Origin: Ancylobacter aquaticus
Lineage (GTDB): Bacteria > Pseudomonadota > Alphaproteobacteria > Rhizobiales > Xanthobacteraceae
Assembly: GCF_004339465.1 (NCBI RefSeq)
Contig: NZ_SMFY01000003.1
Coordinates: 310,001-374,000, forward strand
Reading direction: 5' to 3'
Length of the DNA stretch: 64,000 nt
Shown: positions 43,747-55,181 of the stretch, in pieces
How positions within the stretch are numbered: position 1 is the first letter of the stretch
Layout of the letters: each line of letters begins with the position of its first letter
The notes under the pieces: generated by a model
What the model was told of the DNA's origin: nothing
What the model saw: the letters and a program-made list of their open reading frames with translations, nothing else
Database searches by the model: none
Position numbers and translations under genes: made by a program

Positions 43747-44274
43747 ATGGAGCATCTGTCGAGCGATGAACGCATGATGGGGGAGGCGCTGGCGGAGGCG
43801 GCCTCAGCCTTGGAAGCGGGTGTGTTTCCCGTGGGCGCGGTGCTGGCGCGGGGAGCGCAGGTTCTCGGCCGCGCGCACAAGTCCATGGCGTCCAATCATC
43901 TCAGCCATGCCGAGATGAACCTGTTTCACCGGGTTTTCATGGGCGACTATCGCTTTTCCCGTGCGGACGGCCTGACCCTCTACACCACGCTGGAGCCCTG
44001 CGTGATGTGCTTCGGCACGCTGCTGCATTTGCCGATCGCACGACTGGTCTACGCGATGGAGGACGCCTATGGCGGCTGCGCCTCGGTGACGCTCACAGGC
44101 GCGCCGCTACGCCACCAGCACCGGCCGGTGGAGATTGTCGCAGGCGTGCGTCGCAGCGAGGCGAAGGCGCTTTTCGCCACCTTCCTTGACACGACATCGG
44201 AGCTGTTCTGGCGGGAGGGCGGCGCCCCGCCCTTCCAGGCGGCGGTGCGGGGAACAGGCCGGGCCGACGTCTAG
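43747..44274 (+). CDS. nucleoside/cytidine deaminase family protein
   Basis: A 175-residue zinc deaminase. The HAE signature is in LSHAEMNLF and the PCxxC in LEPCVMCFGTLLH. It belongs to the tRNA adenosine/guanine deaminase-like fold, but the sequence around the site is not standard TadA, so the substrate is uncertain. MEHLSSDERM is taken as the start. A palindromic element follows it. Confidence 0.8.
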   Translation: MEHLSSDERMMGEALAEAASALEAGVFPVGAVLARGAQVLGRAHKSMASNHLSHAEMNLFHRVFMGDYRFSRADGLTLYTTLEPCVMCFGTLLHLPIARLVYAMEDAYGGCASVTLTGAPLRHQHRPVEIVAGVRRSEAKALFATFLDTTSELFWREGGAPPFQAAVRGTGRADV

Positions 44275-44275
44275 T

Positions 44276-44372
44276 CGTCATCCCGGCCGACGCGGAGCGC
44301 AGAGCCGTGATCCATGCGCGGGAGCAAGAGACGCTGGCATCCCGGATCGGCCTCTGGCCGTCCGGGATGACG
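44276..44372. repeat. intergenic palindromic element, family A
   Basis: A 97-bp element with the same 11-bp ends CGTCATCCCGG / CCGGGATGACG as the copy at 14502, plus the shared internal 'gcgcagagcc' segment. It sits between the convergent deaminase and mmsA genes. Confidence 0.8.
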
Positions 44373-44392
44373 CTTTGGCGAGGCGGATGACC

Positions 44393-45883
<1,491 letters not shown>

Positions 45884-45963
45884 GACGATCTCCCCTCTGT
45901 TCTTCCTGCCTGCGGTTGTGCTTGTCGAAAGTCGTCACTTCAACGACGATGTTTTCGCATCCG

Positions 45964-45981
45964 TTGTGCGGCTGCGCACAA
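45964..45981. promoter_or_regulatory. candidate LysR-type operator between mmsA and lysR
   Basis: TTGTGC-GGCTGC-GCACAA is an 18-bp inverted repeat ~20 bp upstream of the LysR start. A partial copy TTGTGCTTGTC lies at about 45914-45924. Position and T-rich/A-rich half-sites fit a LysR box autoregulating this divergent pair. Confidence 0.55.
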
Positions 45982-45999
45982 TTGGCTAGTGATGGTCCC

Positions 46000-46923
46000 A
46001 TGGATTGGGATCATCTGCGCATCTTTCTCGCGGTCGCCCGCGCCGGCCAGATGCTGGCGGCGGCGCGCCAGCTCGGGCTCGACCACGCCACCGTCGGCCG
46101 CCGGCTTGGCGCGCTGGAAGCGAGCCTCGGCTCGAAGCTGCTGGAGCGGCGCACCACCGGCAGCGAGCTGACGCCCGCCGGCGAGCGGCTGCTCGCCCAT
46201 GCCGAGCGCATCGAGACCGAGATGCTGCAGGCGCAGGCGGCGCTGGGCAATGTCGATCTCGCGCTCGCCGGCACGGTGCGGATCGGCGCGCCGGACGGTT
46301 TCGGCACCTATTTCCTCGCCCCGCGCCTCGGCCGGCTGGCCGAGGAACATCCCGGCCTCTCCATCCAGCTGGCGCCGCTACCGCGCAGCTTTTCGCTGCC
46401 CAAGCGCGAGGTGGATATCGCGGTGACGCTGCAACGGCCCAGCGAGGGGCGGCTGGTGGCGCGCAAGCTCACCGACTACACGCTCGGCGTCTATGCCTCC
46501 CGGGACTATCTCGCCCGCACCGGCCCGGTCGACGACCTGCGCGATGTCACCGGCCGGCTGCTGGTGACCTATGTGCCCGATCTCGTCTATTCGCCGGCGC
46601 TGGACTATTTCGAGGTGTTTCGCGAGGTGGAGGCGCGCCGGCTGGAATGCGCCAGCGTGGTCGGCCAGATGGAGGCGGTGCGCGCGGGCGGGGGCATCGG
46701 CATCCTGCACGACTACGCCGCGCTGGAGCATCCCGAACTGGTGCGGGTGCTGCCGGAGCTGAGCTTCCGCCGCGCCTACTGGCTGGTGACGCATGCCGAT
46801 ATCCGCGACCTCCGGCGCATCCGCACGGTGGAGGATTTCATCGCCGCAGCGGTGCGCGAGGCGCGGGCGGGCTTCACGCAGGAGCCGGCCGGGCGGGACG
46901 AGGCGCGACTGGCGCAGGCCTGA
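46000..46923 (+). CDS. LysR-family transcriptional regulator
   Basis: A 307-residue regulator. The N-terminal winged helix is clear (MDWDHLRIFLAVARAGQMLA; ARQLGLDHATVGRRLGALEA), followed by a periplasmic-binding-fold effector domain (VRIGAPDGFGTYFLAPRL). ATG 46000 begins the helix-turn-helix domain. It is divergent from mmsA, which it probably controls. Confidence 0.9.
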   Translation: MDWDHLRIFLAVARAGQMLAAARQLGLDHATVGRRLGALEASLGSKLLERRTTGSELTPAGERLLAHAERIETEMLQAQAALGNVDLALAGTVRIGAPDGFGTYFLAPRLGRLAEEHPGLSIQLAPLPRSFSLPKREVDIAVTLQRPSEGRLVARKLTDYTLGVYASRDYLARTGPVDDLRDVTGRLLVTYVPDLVYSPALDYFEVFREVEARRLECASVVGQMEAVRAGGGIGILHDYAALEHPELVRVLPELSFRRAYWLVTHADIRDLRRIRTVEDFIAAAVREARAGFTQEPAGRDEARLAQA

Positions 46924-46938
46924 GCGGCGCCCGTGCGG

Positions 46939-47373
46939 TCAGGCCCGCCCGCCCTGATGATGCGCGCATTCGCCATGGTCGGCGAGGATCTCGATCACCC
47001 GGCAGCTGGCGACATGGCCGTGCGAGCAGCCCTCGACCATGCGCTGCAATTCCGCACGCAACGCCGTGAGGCTGGCGATGCGCCGCTCGACGCCGGCCAG
47101 ATGATCGCGGGCAATGGCATCGGCAGCGGCGCAGGACTGGTCGGGCTCGTCCTGCAGTTTCAGCAGGGTGCGGATGGCGTCGATCTCGAAGCCCAGCTCG
47201 CGCGCATGGCGGATGAAGGCCAGCCGGCGCAGATCGGTCGCGCCATAGGCGCGGCGCCCGCCCTCGGTGCGCGGTGGGGAAGGCAGCAGGCCGATTTCCT
47301 CGTAATAGCGGATGGTCGGCACTTTCACGCCGCTTTCGCGGGCGGCGTCGCCAATGGTGAAGATGCCTGTCAT
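46939..47373 (-). CDS. MerR-family heavy-metal-responsive regulator
   Basis: A 144-residue MerR protein. The DNA-binding part (FTIGDAARESGVKVPTIRYY; EEIGLLPSPPRTEGGRRAYG) precedes a dimerisation helix and a Cys/His-rich C-terminus (CSHGHVASCRVIEIL...HGECAHH), resembling ZntR/CadR/PbrR. It is divergent from the P-type ATPase gene and probably senses Zn, Cd or Pb. Confidence 0.9.
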   Translation of the reverse strand: MTGIFTIGDAARESGVKVPTIRYYEEIGLLPSPPRTEGGRRAYGATDLRRLAFIRHARELGFEIDAIRTLLKLQDEPDQSCAAADAIARDHLAGVERRIASLTALRAELQRMVEGCSHGHVASCRVIEILADHGECAHHQGGRA

Positions 47374-47380
47374 TTCCCGC

Positions 47381-47411
47381 TTGCTCCTCTAGTCGCTAGA
47401 GGAACTAGGGT
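47381..47411 (+). promoter_or_regulatory. MerR-type promoter of the metal ATPase
   Basis: TTGCTC (47381-47386), a 19-bp spacer and TAGGGT (47406-47411). The spacer contains the perfect inverted repeat CCTCTAG-TCG-CTAGAGG. An over-long 19-bp spacer with a centred palindrome is the hallmark of MerR-activated promoters. Confidence 0.85.
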
Positions 47412-47452
47412 CTGTCTGCCGCCGAAGCAAGGCCCGGTGCAGGAGAGACGAC

Positions 47453-49726
47453 ATGTCAGCCGCAAAGACCCGCTATCGTATCGAGGGCATGGACTGCGCG
47501 TCCTGCGCCATGAAGATCGAGACAGCGGTGCGGCGCCTCGATGGCGTCGCAGACGTGTCGGTTGCGGTGGCGGCGGGCACGATGACGGTGTCCCACGAGG
47601 GCGCCGACCTGATGCTGCTGGAGCGGCGCGTCACCGGGCTTGGCTACGCCATCTCGCCCTTGCCGGCCACGGCGAAGGCGGCGCCCGGTCGCGACCCCCA
47701 CTGCGGGCACGACCATGGCCCAGGCTGCGGCCATGGTCATGCTCATTCGCATGATGAGCACGACCATGCGGGGCACGACCATACCGGACACGACCACGCT
47801 GCCCCGGCCGGCGCGGCGGCGACCCCGGCCCCGGCACCCGGCGGCCATTCCCATCTGCCCGACGACATGCCGTGGTGGAAGACCGGCAAGGCGCGGCTGA
47901 CCCTTATCTGCGGCGCGGCGCTGGCGGGTGCCTATGGGCTCGGCCATTTCTACCCCGGGCTCGACCCCTGGATCTTCATCGCAGCCCTGTCGCTCGGGCT
48001 GGTACCGATCGCCCGGCGGGCGCTGATGGCGGCGCTGTCGGGAACGCCCTTTTCCATCGAGATGCTGATGACCATCGCGGCGGTCGGGGCGGTCATCATC
48101 GGCGCCTCGGAGGAGGCGGCAGCCGTGGTGTTCCTGTTCCTCGTCGGCGAACTGCTGGAAGGCGTCGCCGCCGGGCGGGCGCGCTCCTCCATCCGCGCGC
48201 TCACCGCCCTCGTGCCGAAGACCGCCCGGCGGGTGGAGGGCGCCACCACGCGCGAGGTGCCGGCGGAGAGCCTCGCCATTGGCGACGTGATCCTCGTGCG
48301 CCCCGGCGAGCGCATCCCCTGCGATGGCGAAGTGCTGGACGGCGTTGGATCGGTGAACGAGGCGCCGGTGACGGGCGAGAGCGTGCCGGTGGGCAAGCAG
48401 GCGGGCGATGGCGTGTTCGCCGGCACGGTGAACGGCGAGGCCGCGCTCACCCTGCGCGCCACCACGGCGCCCTCCGACAACACCATCGCCCGCGTGGTGC
48501 GGCTGGTGGAGGAGGCGCAGGAGAGCAAGGCGCCGACCGAGCGCTTCATCGACCGTTTCGCACGCTGGTACACCCCTTTCGTCGTCGTTCTCGCAGCACT
48601 GGTAGCCGTGGTGCCGCCGCTGCTGTTCGGCGCCGGGTGGGATGAATGGGTCTATAAGGGCCTCGCCTTGCTGCTCATCGGCTGCCCCTGCGCGCTGGTG
48701 ATCTCCACCCCGGCCGCCATCGCCGCCGGGCTGGCCGTGGGGGCACGTCGCGGCTTGCTGATCAAGGGCGGCGCGGTGCTGGAGGCGCTGCGCACCATCG
48801 ACGCGGTGGCCTTCGACAAGACCGGCACGCTGACGCAGGGCCGGCCCGACGTGACGGATATCGTGGCCTTCGAGGGCAACGAGGACGAACTGCTTTCCCG
48901 TGCCGCCGCGCTCGAATCCGGCTCCACCCATCCGCTCGCCAACGCCATACTCGCGGAAGCGGCTGCGCGCAGGCTCAGCGTGCCGACTGTACGCGAGGCG
49001 GGCGCGCTGGGCGGCGAAGGGGTGAGCGGCACGGTGGACGGCGCGGCGCTGTTCCTCGGCTCGCCCAAGGCCGCCGCCGCCCGCGCGCCGCTGAGCGAGG
49101 CGCAGAGCGCCGCCATTGCCGCCCTCAACGAGGCCGGCAAGACGGTGGCGGTGCTGCTGGCCGATGGGCGCGCCCAGGGACTGATCGCCCTGCGCGACGA
49201 GCCGCGCGCGGACGCGCGGGCTGGGCTCGATGCGCTGAAGGCCGCCGGCATCCGCACGATCATGCTGACCGGCGACAATGAGCGCACCGCGCAGGCGATC
49301 GGCGCCGCTCTCGGCATCGAGGTGCGGGCCGGGCTTATGCCGGCGGACAAGCAGCGCATTATCAACGAGTTGCAGCGCGAGGGGCTGAAGGTCGCCAAGG
49401 TCGGCGACGGCATCAACGACGCACCTGCGCTGGCGGCGGCCAATGTCGGCATCGCCATGGGCGGGGGCACCGACGTGGCGCTGGAGACGGCGGACGCCGC
49501 CGTGCTGCACGGGCGGGTGGGGGATGTCGCGGCGATGATCGGGCTGTCGCAGGCCACCATGCGCAACATCCACCAGAACATAACGCTGGCGCTGGGGCTG
49601 AAGGCGGTGTTCCTCGTCACCACCATCGCCGGCATCACGGGTCTATGGCCGGCCATCCTTGCCGACACCGGCGCGACCGTACTGGTGACGGCGAACGCCT
49701 TGAGACTGCTGGGGCGGAAGGGGTAG
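47453..49726 (+). CDS. zntA: Zn/Cd/Pb-exporting P-type ATPase
   Basis: A 757-residue P1B ATPase. An N-terminal metal-binding domain (GMDCASC, 12-18) is followed by a His-rich linker (~82-113, including GHDHGPGCGHGHAHSHDEHD), membrane helices, actuator TGES (PVTGESVPVG), the metal-site CPC in IGCPCALV, the phosphorylation site DKTGTLT, HP (STHPLANAI) and hinge GDGINDAPALAAA. CPC and the MerR partner suggest Zn/Cd/Pb rather than Cu. Driven by the MerR-type promoter just upstream. Confidence 0.94.
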   Translation: MSAAKTRYRIEGMDCASCAMKIETAVRRLDGVADVSVAVAAGTMTVSHEGADLMLLERRVTGLGYAISPLPATAKAAPGRDPHCGHDHGPGCGHGHAHSHDEHDHAGHDHTGHDHAAPAGAAATPAPAPGGHSHLPDDMPWWKTGKARLTLICGAALAGAYGLGHFYPGLDPWIFIAALSLGLVPIARRALMAALSGTPFSIEMLMTIAAVGAVIIGASEEAAAVVFLFLVGELLEGVAAGRARSSIRALTALVPKTARRVEGATTREVPAESLAIGDVILVRPGERIPCDGEVLDGVGSVNEAPVTGESVPVGKQAGDGVFAGTVNGEAALTLRATTAPSDNTIARVVRLVEEAQESKAPTERFIDRFARWYTPFVVVLAALVAVVPPLLFGAGWDEWVYKGLALLLIGCPCALVISTPAAIAAGLAVGARRGLLIKGGAVLEALRTIDAVAFDKTGTLTQGRPDVTDIVAFEGNEDELLSRAAALESGSTHPLANAILAEAAARRLSVPTVREAGALGGEGVSGTVDGAALFLGSPKAAAARAPLSEAQSAAIAALNEAGKTVAVLLADGRAQGLIALRDEPRADARAGLDALKAAGIRTIMLTGDNERTAQAIGAALGIEVRAGLMPADKQRIINELQREGLKVAKVGDGINDAPALAAANVGIAMGGGTDVALETADAAVLHGRVGDVAAMIGLSQATMRNIHQNITLALGLKAVFLVTTIAGITGLWPAILADTGATVLVTANALRLLGRKG

Positions 49727-49740
49727 GGCGCCGCCCCGTC

Positions 49741-49786
49741 CGTCATCCCGGAACGGCCAGCGGCCGTATCCGGTCGTCCGGGATGA
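49741..49786. repeat. short intergenic palindrome, family A-like
   Basis: TCATCCCGGA (49743-49752) and TCCGGGATGA (49777-49786) are a perfect 10-bp inverted repeat with a GC-rich interior, sharing the CGTCATCCCGG end of the longer elements. It sits between the convergent ATPase and argH genes and may act as a terminator for both. Confidence 0.75.
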
Positions 49787-49796
49787 AGCTGCGTGG

Positions 49797-51185
49797 CTAC
49801 GCCGGCTTCGCCAGCAGCTTCATCCAGCGCTTGGCCTGCGCGCGGACATTCTTCGGCGCGGTGCCGCCATAGGAAACGCGGCTGGCCACTGATTTCGAGA
49901 CGGAGAGCACGCCAAACACCTTCTGGGTGATGCGCGGCTCCACCGACTGCATTTCGGCGAGGCTGAGCTTGTGCAGCGGCACGTCCTTGGCCGAGGCGAG
50001 GCCGACGATGCGGCCGGTGACGTGATGCGCCTCGCGGAAAGGCAGGCCGAGCACCCGCACCAGCCAGTCGGCGAGATCGGTGGCGGTGGAATAACCCGAG
50101 CCGGCCGCCGCCTTCATGCGTTTTTCGTCCGGCACCATGTCGCGCACCATGCCGCTGGTGGCCGCGATCATCAGCGAGAGCGTGGAGAGCGCATCGAAGG
50201 TGCCTTCCTTGTCCTCCTGCATGTCCTTGGCATAGGCCAGAGCGAGACCCTTCATCACCATCAGCAGGCCTGAGAACGCGCCGGCGATCCGCCCGATCTT
50301 GGCGCGCACCAGCTCGGCGGCGTCCGGGTTGCGCTTCTGCGGCATGATCGAGGAGCCGGAGGTGAAGCGGTCGGATAGCTTCATCAGCCCCACCAGCGGC
50401 GAGGTCCAGATGACGATCTCCTCGGCGAAGCGTGAGAGGTGCATGGCGCAGATCGAGGCGTGCGCCAGCGTCTCCAGCACGAAATCGCGGTCGGAGACGG
50501 AATCGAGCGAATTCGCCGTCGGCCGGTCGAAGCCGAGCGTGCGCGCGGTGGCGAAGCGGTCGATCGGGAACGAGGTGCCGGCCAGCGCGGCGGCGCCGAG
50601 CGGGCACTCGTTGAGCCGCGCGCGGGCATCGCGAAAGCGGCTGCGGTCGCGCCCCAGCATCTCGACATAGGCCAGCAGATGGTGGCCGAAGGTCACGGGC
50701 TGGGCGGTCTGCAGATGGGTGAAACCGGGCATCACGGTGCCGGAATGCAGCAGCGCCTTCTCGGCAAGCGCCTGCTGCAGATCGCGGAGCTGCGCGTCGA
50801 GCGTGTCGATGGTGTCGCGCACATAGAGCCGGAAATCGGTCGCTACCTGGTCGTTGCGGGAGCGGGCGGTGTGGAGGCGGCCGGCCGCCGGGCCGAGCAG
50901 GGTGGCGAGGCGGGATTCCACATTCATGTGGATGTCCTCCAACGCGCGCTGGAAGACGAAATCGCCGGACTCGATCTCTGACAGGATCGTGTCTAGACCG
51001 GCAGCGATCTTTTCGGCATCAGCCTTGTCGATGATCCCCTGCGCCGCCAGCATCGAGGCATGCGCCTTCGATCCCGCAATGTCCTGCGCAAACAGCCGCT
51101 GGTCGAAACCGATGGAGGCGTTTATCTCCTCCATGATCGCATCGGGCCCGGTCTCGAAGCGGCCACCCCACATCTTGTTGCTCAT
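49797..51185 (-). CDS. argH: argininosuccinate lyase
   Basis: Last step of arginine synthesis: argininosuccinate to arginine and fumarate. The 462-residue protein has [36 protein letters not shown] and the fumarase-superfamily signature [13 protein letters not shown] with the flexible catalytic Ser loop. [10 protein letters not shown] is the family start. Divergent from tlpA, a common Rhizobiales arrangement. Confidence 0.97.
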   Translation of the reverse strand: MSNKMWGGRFETGPDAIMEEINASIGFDQRLFAQDIAGSKAHASMLAAQGIIDKADAEKIAAGLDTILSEIESGDFVFQRALEDIHMNVESRLATLLGPAAGRLHTARSRNDQVATDFRLYVRDTIDTLDAQLRDLQQALAEKALLHSGTVMPGFTHLQTAQPVTFGHHLLAYVEMLGRDRSRFRDARARLNECPLGAAALAGTSFPIDRFATARTLGFDRPTANSLDSVSDRDFVLETLAHASICAMHLSRFAEEIVIWTSPLVGLMKLSDRFTSGSSIMPQKRNPDAAELVRAKIGRIAGAFSGLLMVMKGLALAYAKDMQEDKEGTFDALSTLSLMIAATSGMVRDMVPDEKRMKAAAGSGYSTATDLADWLVRVLGLPFREAHHVTGRIVGLASAKDVPLHKLSLAEMQSVEPRITQKVFGVLSVSKSVASRVSYGGTAPKNVRAQAKRWMKLLAKPA

Positions 51186-51212
51186 GTTAGACTTTTCTCC
51201 GCGAGGACGGCC

Positions 51213-51992
51213 ATGACCGAACAACCTGAGGCGGCGAGGGAACCGGCAAGCGAGGTTCCGCCGCGCCGCACCGGCCGCTTCGCCCTGCTTCTGGCGGCCG
51301 CTGTGGTGGCGGGCGCCGTCGCCGGGCTGGCAGGCGTATACGGGATAGGGGGCGGGCCGCGCAACGTCGTTGCCACCGGACCGGCGGCGCCGGCGCCTGT
51401 CGGCGCGGCCGATGAGGCCGGTGCGGCGGACGATCAGTGCCGTGCGGCCAGCGCGACCGGCAAGCGCCTCGCCGCCCTGGCCACCGGGGAACTCGCCGCC
51501 TTCGCGCCGACGGAAAAGCCGACCCGGATTCCCGACCTCGCCTTCCTCGCTCCAGACGGCCAGCCGACCCGGCTGTCGCAGGTCGGCGGCGACGGGCTGA
51601 AGCTCGTCAACATCTGGGCCACCTGGTGCGTGCCCTGCCGCAAGGAAATGCCGGCGCTGGACGAACTGCAGGCGACGCTCGGGCGCGCGGGCGGTGCCGA
51701 TGCGCCGGGCTTCGAGGTGATCACGGTCAATATCGACACCCGCGACCCTGCCAAGCCGAAGACCTTCTTCGAGGAGACGGGGCTGAAGCACCTCGCCCTC
51801 TACACCGACCCGAAGGCGCAGGCCTTCCAGGACCTGCGCGTGGTCGGGCGCGGCTTCGGCCTGCCCACCACCATGCTGATCGACGCGCAGGGTTGCGAGC
51901 TCGGGCACATCGCCGGGCCGGCGGAATGGGCGAGCCCGGATGCGGTGGCGCTGGTGAAGGCCGCACTGGCGGAGACGAAGGCGACGCCGTAG
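51213..51992 (+). CDS. tlpA: membrane-anchored thiol:disulfide interchange protein TlpA
   Basis: A 259-residue protein with one N-terminal anchor ([20 protein letters not shown]) and a periplasmic thioredoxin domain with active site WCVPC in [20 protein letters not shown]. Length, anchor and the position next to argH fit TlpA of Bradyrhizobium, needed for cytochrome aa3 copper-site assembly. The extra Cys pair of TlpA is possible (DDQCRAAS near 71 and DAQGCELG near the end). Confidence 0.9.
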   Translation: MTEQPEAAREPASEVPPRRTGRFALLLAAAVVAGAVAGLAGVYGIGGGPRNVVATGPAAPAPVGAADEAGAADDQCRAASATGKRLAALATGELAAFAPTEKPTRIPDLAFLAPDGQPTRLSQVGGDGLKLVNIWATWCVPCRKEMPALDELQATLGRAGGADAPGFEVITVNIDTRDPAKPKTFFEETGLKHLALYTDPKAQAFQDLRVVGRGFGLPTTMLIDAQGCELGHIAGPAEWASPDAVALVKAALAETKATP

Positions 51993-52059
51993 GTCCGTAA
52001 GGCCGGCCTCGGAGCACGCAGGCGCGCGCCACCGCTTCCACACGTCCCGTGCGGGCAGG

Positions 52060-52106
52060 TTCTGCGTCCTTCGAGGCCCGGCGGTGCCGGGCACCCCAGG
52101 TGGACG
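52060..52106. repeat. intergenic repeat, family B, copy 1
   Basis: A ~47-bp GC-rich sequence (TTCTGCGTCCTTCGAGGCCC at its start) that forms a small hairpin, GCCCGGCGGTGCCGGGC. It is almost identical to the copy at 53211; the two flank the EamA transporter gene as direct repeats. Confidence 0.8.
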
Positions 52107-52185
52107 AAGGCGCTGCTCGACGGAATCGGGTGGCGCGGTGCCCCGGGAAGGACTAGAACGCCGCTCCATCCTGCAGGAGCGTGCC

Positions 52186-53148
52186 ATGTCCGCGTCGAGC
52201 CCCGTCCACCGCACCGGGCTTGCCACGGCGCTCGCCGGGCCGCTGCCCATGGCCCCGTCCGACTGGGCGGCGCTGGCGCTGCTGGGCGTGATCTGGGGCG
52301 GGTCCTTTTTCTTTGGCAAGGTGGCGATCGCGGAGATTCCCCCGCTGACCATGGTGCTGACGCGCGTCGCCATCGGGGCCCTGGCGCTCTGGATCATCGC
52401 CCGGGCGCGCGGCGTCCACATGCCGCTGAACCGGCGGCTGGCGGCCGAGTTCATGGTGCTGGCGGTCATCGCCAACATCATTCCGTTCGGGCTCATCGCC
52501 TGGTCGCAGCAGCATCTGCCGAGTGGGCTGTCCTCCATCCTCAACGCGGCGACGCCGCTGTTCACCGTGCTGGTGGCGCAGGCCTTCACCCATGACGAGA
52601 AGTTCACCGCCGGCAAGCTGGTTGGGGTGAGCCTGGGTTTTCTCGGCGTGGCCGTCATGATGGGGCCGGCGCTGCTCGGCCAGCTCGGCGGGCACGAACT
52701 GCCGGCGCAGCTCGCTGCCATCGGCGCCACCGTTTCCTATGGCTTCGCCGCGGTCTATTCCCGGCGCTTCCGCCATTTGCCGCCGCTCGGCATCGCCATG
52801 GCGCAGCTGGCGACGTCGAGCCTGCTGCTGCTGCCGCTGGTGGCGCTGATCGAACAGCCCTGGCACCTGCCGGCGCCCTCGCTGCCGGTGGTCGGTGCGC
52901 TGCTCGGGCTCGGCGTGCTCTCCACCGGGCTGGCCTATATCCTGTATTTCCGCATTGTCGGCCGCAACGGCGCGACCAACATCTCGCTGGTGACGTTCCT
53001 GGTGCCGGTGAGCGCCATCCTGCTCGGCGCGCTGGTGCTGGGCGAGGCGCTGGAGCCGCGCGAATTCGCCGGCTTCGCCATCATCGCGCTGGGGCTGGCG
53101 GCGATTGACGGGCGGCCGGCGCGGTGGGTGAGGGGGAAGATGGGGTAG
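52186..53148 (+). CDS. EamA/DMT-superfamily transporter
   Basis: A 320-residue inner membrane protein with about ten helices in two EamA repeats ([17 protein letters not shown] in the first; [19 protein letters not shown] and [19 protein letters not shown] in the second). This drug/metabolite family exports small metabolites; the substrate is unknown. The ATG at 52186 has CAGGAG upstream. It is bracketed by family B repeats. Confidence 0.88.
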   Translation: MSASSPVHRTGLATALAGPLPMAPSDWAALALLGVIWGGSFFFGKVAIAEIPPLTMVLTRVAIGALALWIIARARGVHMPLNRRLAAEFMVLAVIANIIPFGLIAWSQQHLPSGLSSILNAATPLFTVLVAQAFTHDEKFTAGKLVGVSLGFLGVAVMMGPALLGQLGGHELPAQLAAIGATVSYGFAAVYSRRFRHLPPLGIAMAQLATSSLLLLPLVALIEQPWHLPAPSLPVVGALLGLGVLSTGLAYILYFRIVGRNGATNISLVTFLVPVSAILLGALVLGEALEPREFAGFAIIALGLAAIDGRPARWVRGKMG

Positions 53149-53210
53149 GGGGCGATCGGAGGAGGACGTGGATGGCCGGTCACGCCCGGCCATGAGGTGT
53201 AAGGGCACCC

Positions 53211-53257
53211 TTCTGCGTCCTTCGAGGCCCGGCGGTAACGGGCACCTCAGGATGACG
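53211..53257. repeat. intergenic repeat, family B, copy 2
   Basis: The second copy of the 47-bp element, differing at about five positions from 52060-52106 and in the same orientation. The ending CACCTCAGGATGACG resembles the 'CTTCGAGG...CACCTCAGGATGA' intergenic repeats abundant in Rhizobiales genomes (recalled from general knowledge). Confidence 0.8.
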
Positions 53258-53293
53258 GGAACGACCTTCTCAGCGTGCCGGCGTGCCCCGCCT

Positions 53294-54175
53294 CTACCGC
53301 GTCGGCACCGGCTTTTCGCCGCGGTAATCGTAGAAGCCGCGCTGGGTCTTGCGCCCTAACCAGCCGGCTTCGACATATTTCACCAGCAGCGGGCAGGGGC
53401 GGTACTTGGAATCGGCCAACCCCTCATGCAGCACCTGCATGATGGAGAGGCAGGTATCAAGTCCGATGAAATCCGCAAGCTGGAGCGGCCCCATCGGGTG
53501 GTTGGCGCCCAGGCGCATGGCGGTATCGATGGAGTCCACCGAGCCGACGCCCTCATAGAGCGTGTAGATCGCCTCGTTGATCATCGGCAGCAGGATGCGG
53601 TTGACCATGAAGGCGGGGAAATCCTCCGCCACCGCATAGGTCTTGCCCAGCCTTGTGATGAAACCCTTGGACAGCTCGAAGGTCTCGTCCTCGGTGGCGA
53701 TGCCGCGCACCAGTTCCACCAGCTGCATCAGTGGCACCGGATTCATGAAGTGAATGCCGATGAAGCGCTCCGGCCGGTCGGTGGAGGCGGCGAGGCGGGT
53801 GATGGAGATGGACGAGGTGTTGGTGGCGAGGATCGCCTCCGGCTTCAGGAACGGGCAGATGGAGTTGAAGATGCGGCGCTTGATCTCTTCCTTCTCCACC
53901 GCCGCCTCGATGAGGAGGTCGACATCGGAGAGGTCGGAAGGCTGGTCAGTGCCGTGGATGCGGGAGAGCGCGGCCTTCTTCTCGTCCTCGGCGTAGAGCC
54001 CCTTGGAGACCTGCCGCGACATGTTGCCGTTGATGGTGGCAAGGCCGGATTTGATGCGGTCGGCTTCGAGGTCGTTCAGCACCACGTCATAGCCGGCGAG
54101 CGCGCACACATGCGCGATCCCGTTGCCCATCTGGCCGGCACCGATGATGCCGATGCGCTTGATCTCGAAAGCCAT
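53294..54175 (-). CDS. hbdA: 3-hydroxybutyryl-CoA dehydrogenase
   Basis: NAD(P)-dependent oxidation of 3-hydroxybutyryl-CoA in butyrate/PHB or fatty-acid metabolism. The 293-residue protein has IGIIGAGQMGNGIAHVCALA, TNTSSISITRLA, the catalytic-type His in IGIHFMNPVPLMQLVELV, and the C-terminal substrate part (GANHPMGPLQLADFIGLDT). It follows etfBA on the same strand; ETF and the dehydrogenase act in the same acyl-CoA pathways. Confidence 0.96.
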   Translation of the reverse strand: MAFEIKRIGIIGAGQMGNGIAHVCALAGYDVVLNDLEADRIKSGLATINGNMSRQVSKGLYAEDEKKAALSRIHGTDQPSDLSDVDLLIEAAVEKEEIKRRIFNSICPFLKPEAILATNTSSISITRLAASTDRPERFIGIHFMNPVPLMQLVELVRGIATEDETFELSKGFITRLGKTYAVAEDFPAFMVNRILLPMINEAIYTLYEGVGSVDSIDTAMRLGANHPMGPLQLADFIGLDTCLSIMQVLHEGLADSKYRPCPLLVKYVEAGWLGRKTQRGFYDYRGEKPVPTR

Positions 54176-54222
54176 TGCCACGTCCGTTCTGCCCCTGCGG
54201 AGGGCGGCAGTATAGTGTCCCG

Positions 54223-55179
54223 TCAGGCTTTTGCCTTAGCTATTTCGGCCTGAAGCGCCGGCACGATCTCGAACAGGTCGCCGACCAGCCCGTAATCCGC
54301 AACCTGGAAGATTGGCGCGTCCTCGTCCTTGTTGATCGCGACGATGACCTTCGAATCCTTCATGCCGGCAAGGTGCTGGATGGCGCCGGAAATGCCGAGC
54401 GCGACATAAAGGTCCGGCGCCACCACCTTGCCGGTCTGGCCGACCTGCCAGTCGTTCGGGGCGTAGCCGGCATCGACCGCGGCGCGCGAGGCACCCACCG
54501 CCGCGCCCAGCGCGTCGGCGAGCGGCTCGACAATGGCGTGGAAGTTTTCCGCCGAACCGAGCGCCCTTCCGCCGGAGACGATGATGCGGGCGGCGGAAAG
54601 GTCCGGGCGGGCGCTGGCGGCGATCTCCTCGCTGACGAAGCTGGCGCCGCTTGTAGGCGCGGCAGCGTCGAGGGCGCGGATCGGTGCCGCGTTGCCCTCG
54701 CCGGCGGCGGCGAAGGAGGCCGTGCGGATGGTGAGCACGCGGGTGGCGTCGGTGGCGCGCACCCGCTGGATGGCGTTGCCGGCATAGATCGGCCGGTCGA
54801 AAATATCCGGAGCGACGACGGCGATGACGTCGGACACCTGCATCGCGTCGAGGAGGGCGGCGATGCGTGGCATCACGCTCTTGCCGGTGGCGGTGGACGG
54901 GGCGACGAGCGCGCCATAGCCCGATGCCAGCGCGACGGCGAGGGCTGCCACCGGCTCGGCAAGGCGGTGGGCGAGGGCGGGACTGTCGGCGAGCAGGACT
55001 TCCGCGACGCCGTCGAGCTTCGCGGCGGCTTCGGCCGCCGCGCGGGCGTTTTCTCCCGCGACCAGCACATGCACCGGGGCGCCGAGGGCGAGCGCGGCGG
55101 TGAGCGCCCTCGCGGTGACAGGGTTGAGGCTCACATCGTCATGTTCGGCAAGCAGCAGGGTGGGAAGGGTGTCGGCCAT
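54223..55179 (-). CDS. etfA: electron transfer flavoprotein alpha subunit
   Basis: The 318-residue FAD-binding subunit that passes electrons from acyl-CoA dehydrogenases to ETF:quinone oxidoreductase. The C-terminal FAD motif is clear: [40 protein letters not shown] then [11 protein letters not shown]. It lies 2 bp after etfB. Confidence 0.97.
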   Translation of the reverse strand: MADTLPTLLLAEHDDVSLNPVTARALTAALALGAPVHVLVAGENARAAAEAAAKLDGVAEVLLADSPALAHRLAEPVAALAVALASGYGALVAPSTATGKSVMPRIAALLDAMQVSDVIAVVAPDIFDRPIYAGNAIQRVRATDATRVLTIRTASFAAAGEGNAAPIRALDAAAPTSGASFVSEEIAASARPDLSAARIIVSGGRALGSAENFHAIVEPLADALGAAVGASRAAVDAGYAPNDWQVGQTGKVVAPDLYVALGISGAIQHLAGMKDSKVIVAINKDEDAPIFQVADYGLVGDLFEIVPALQAEIAKAKA

Positions 55180-55181
55180 CG

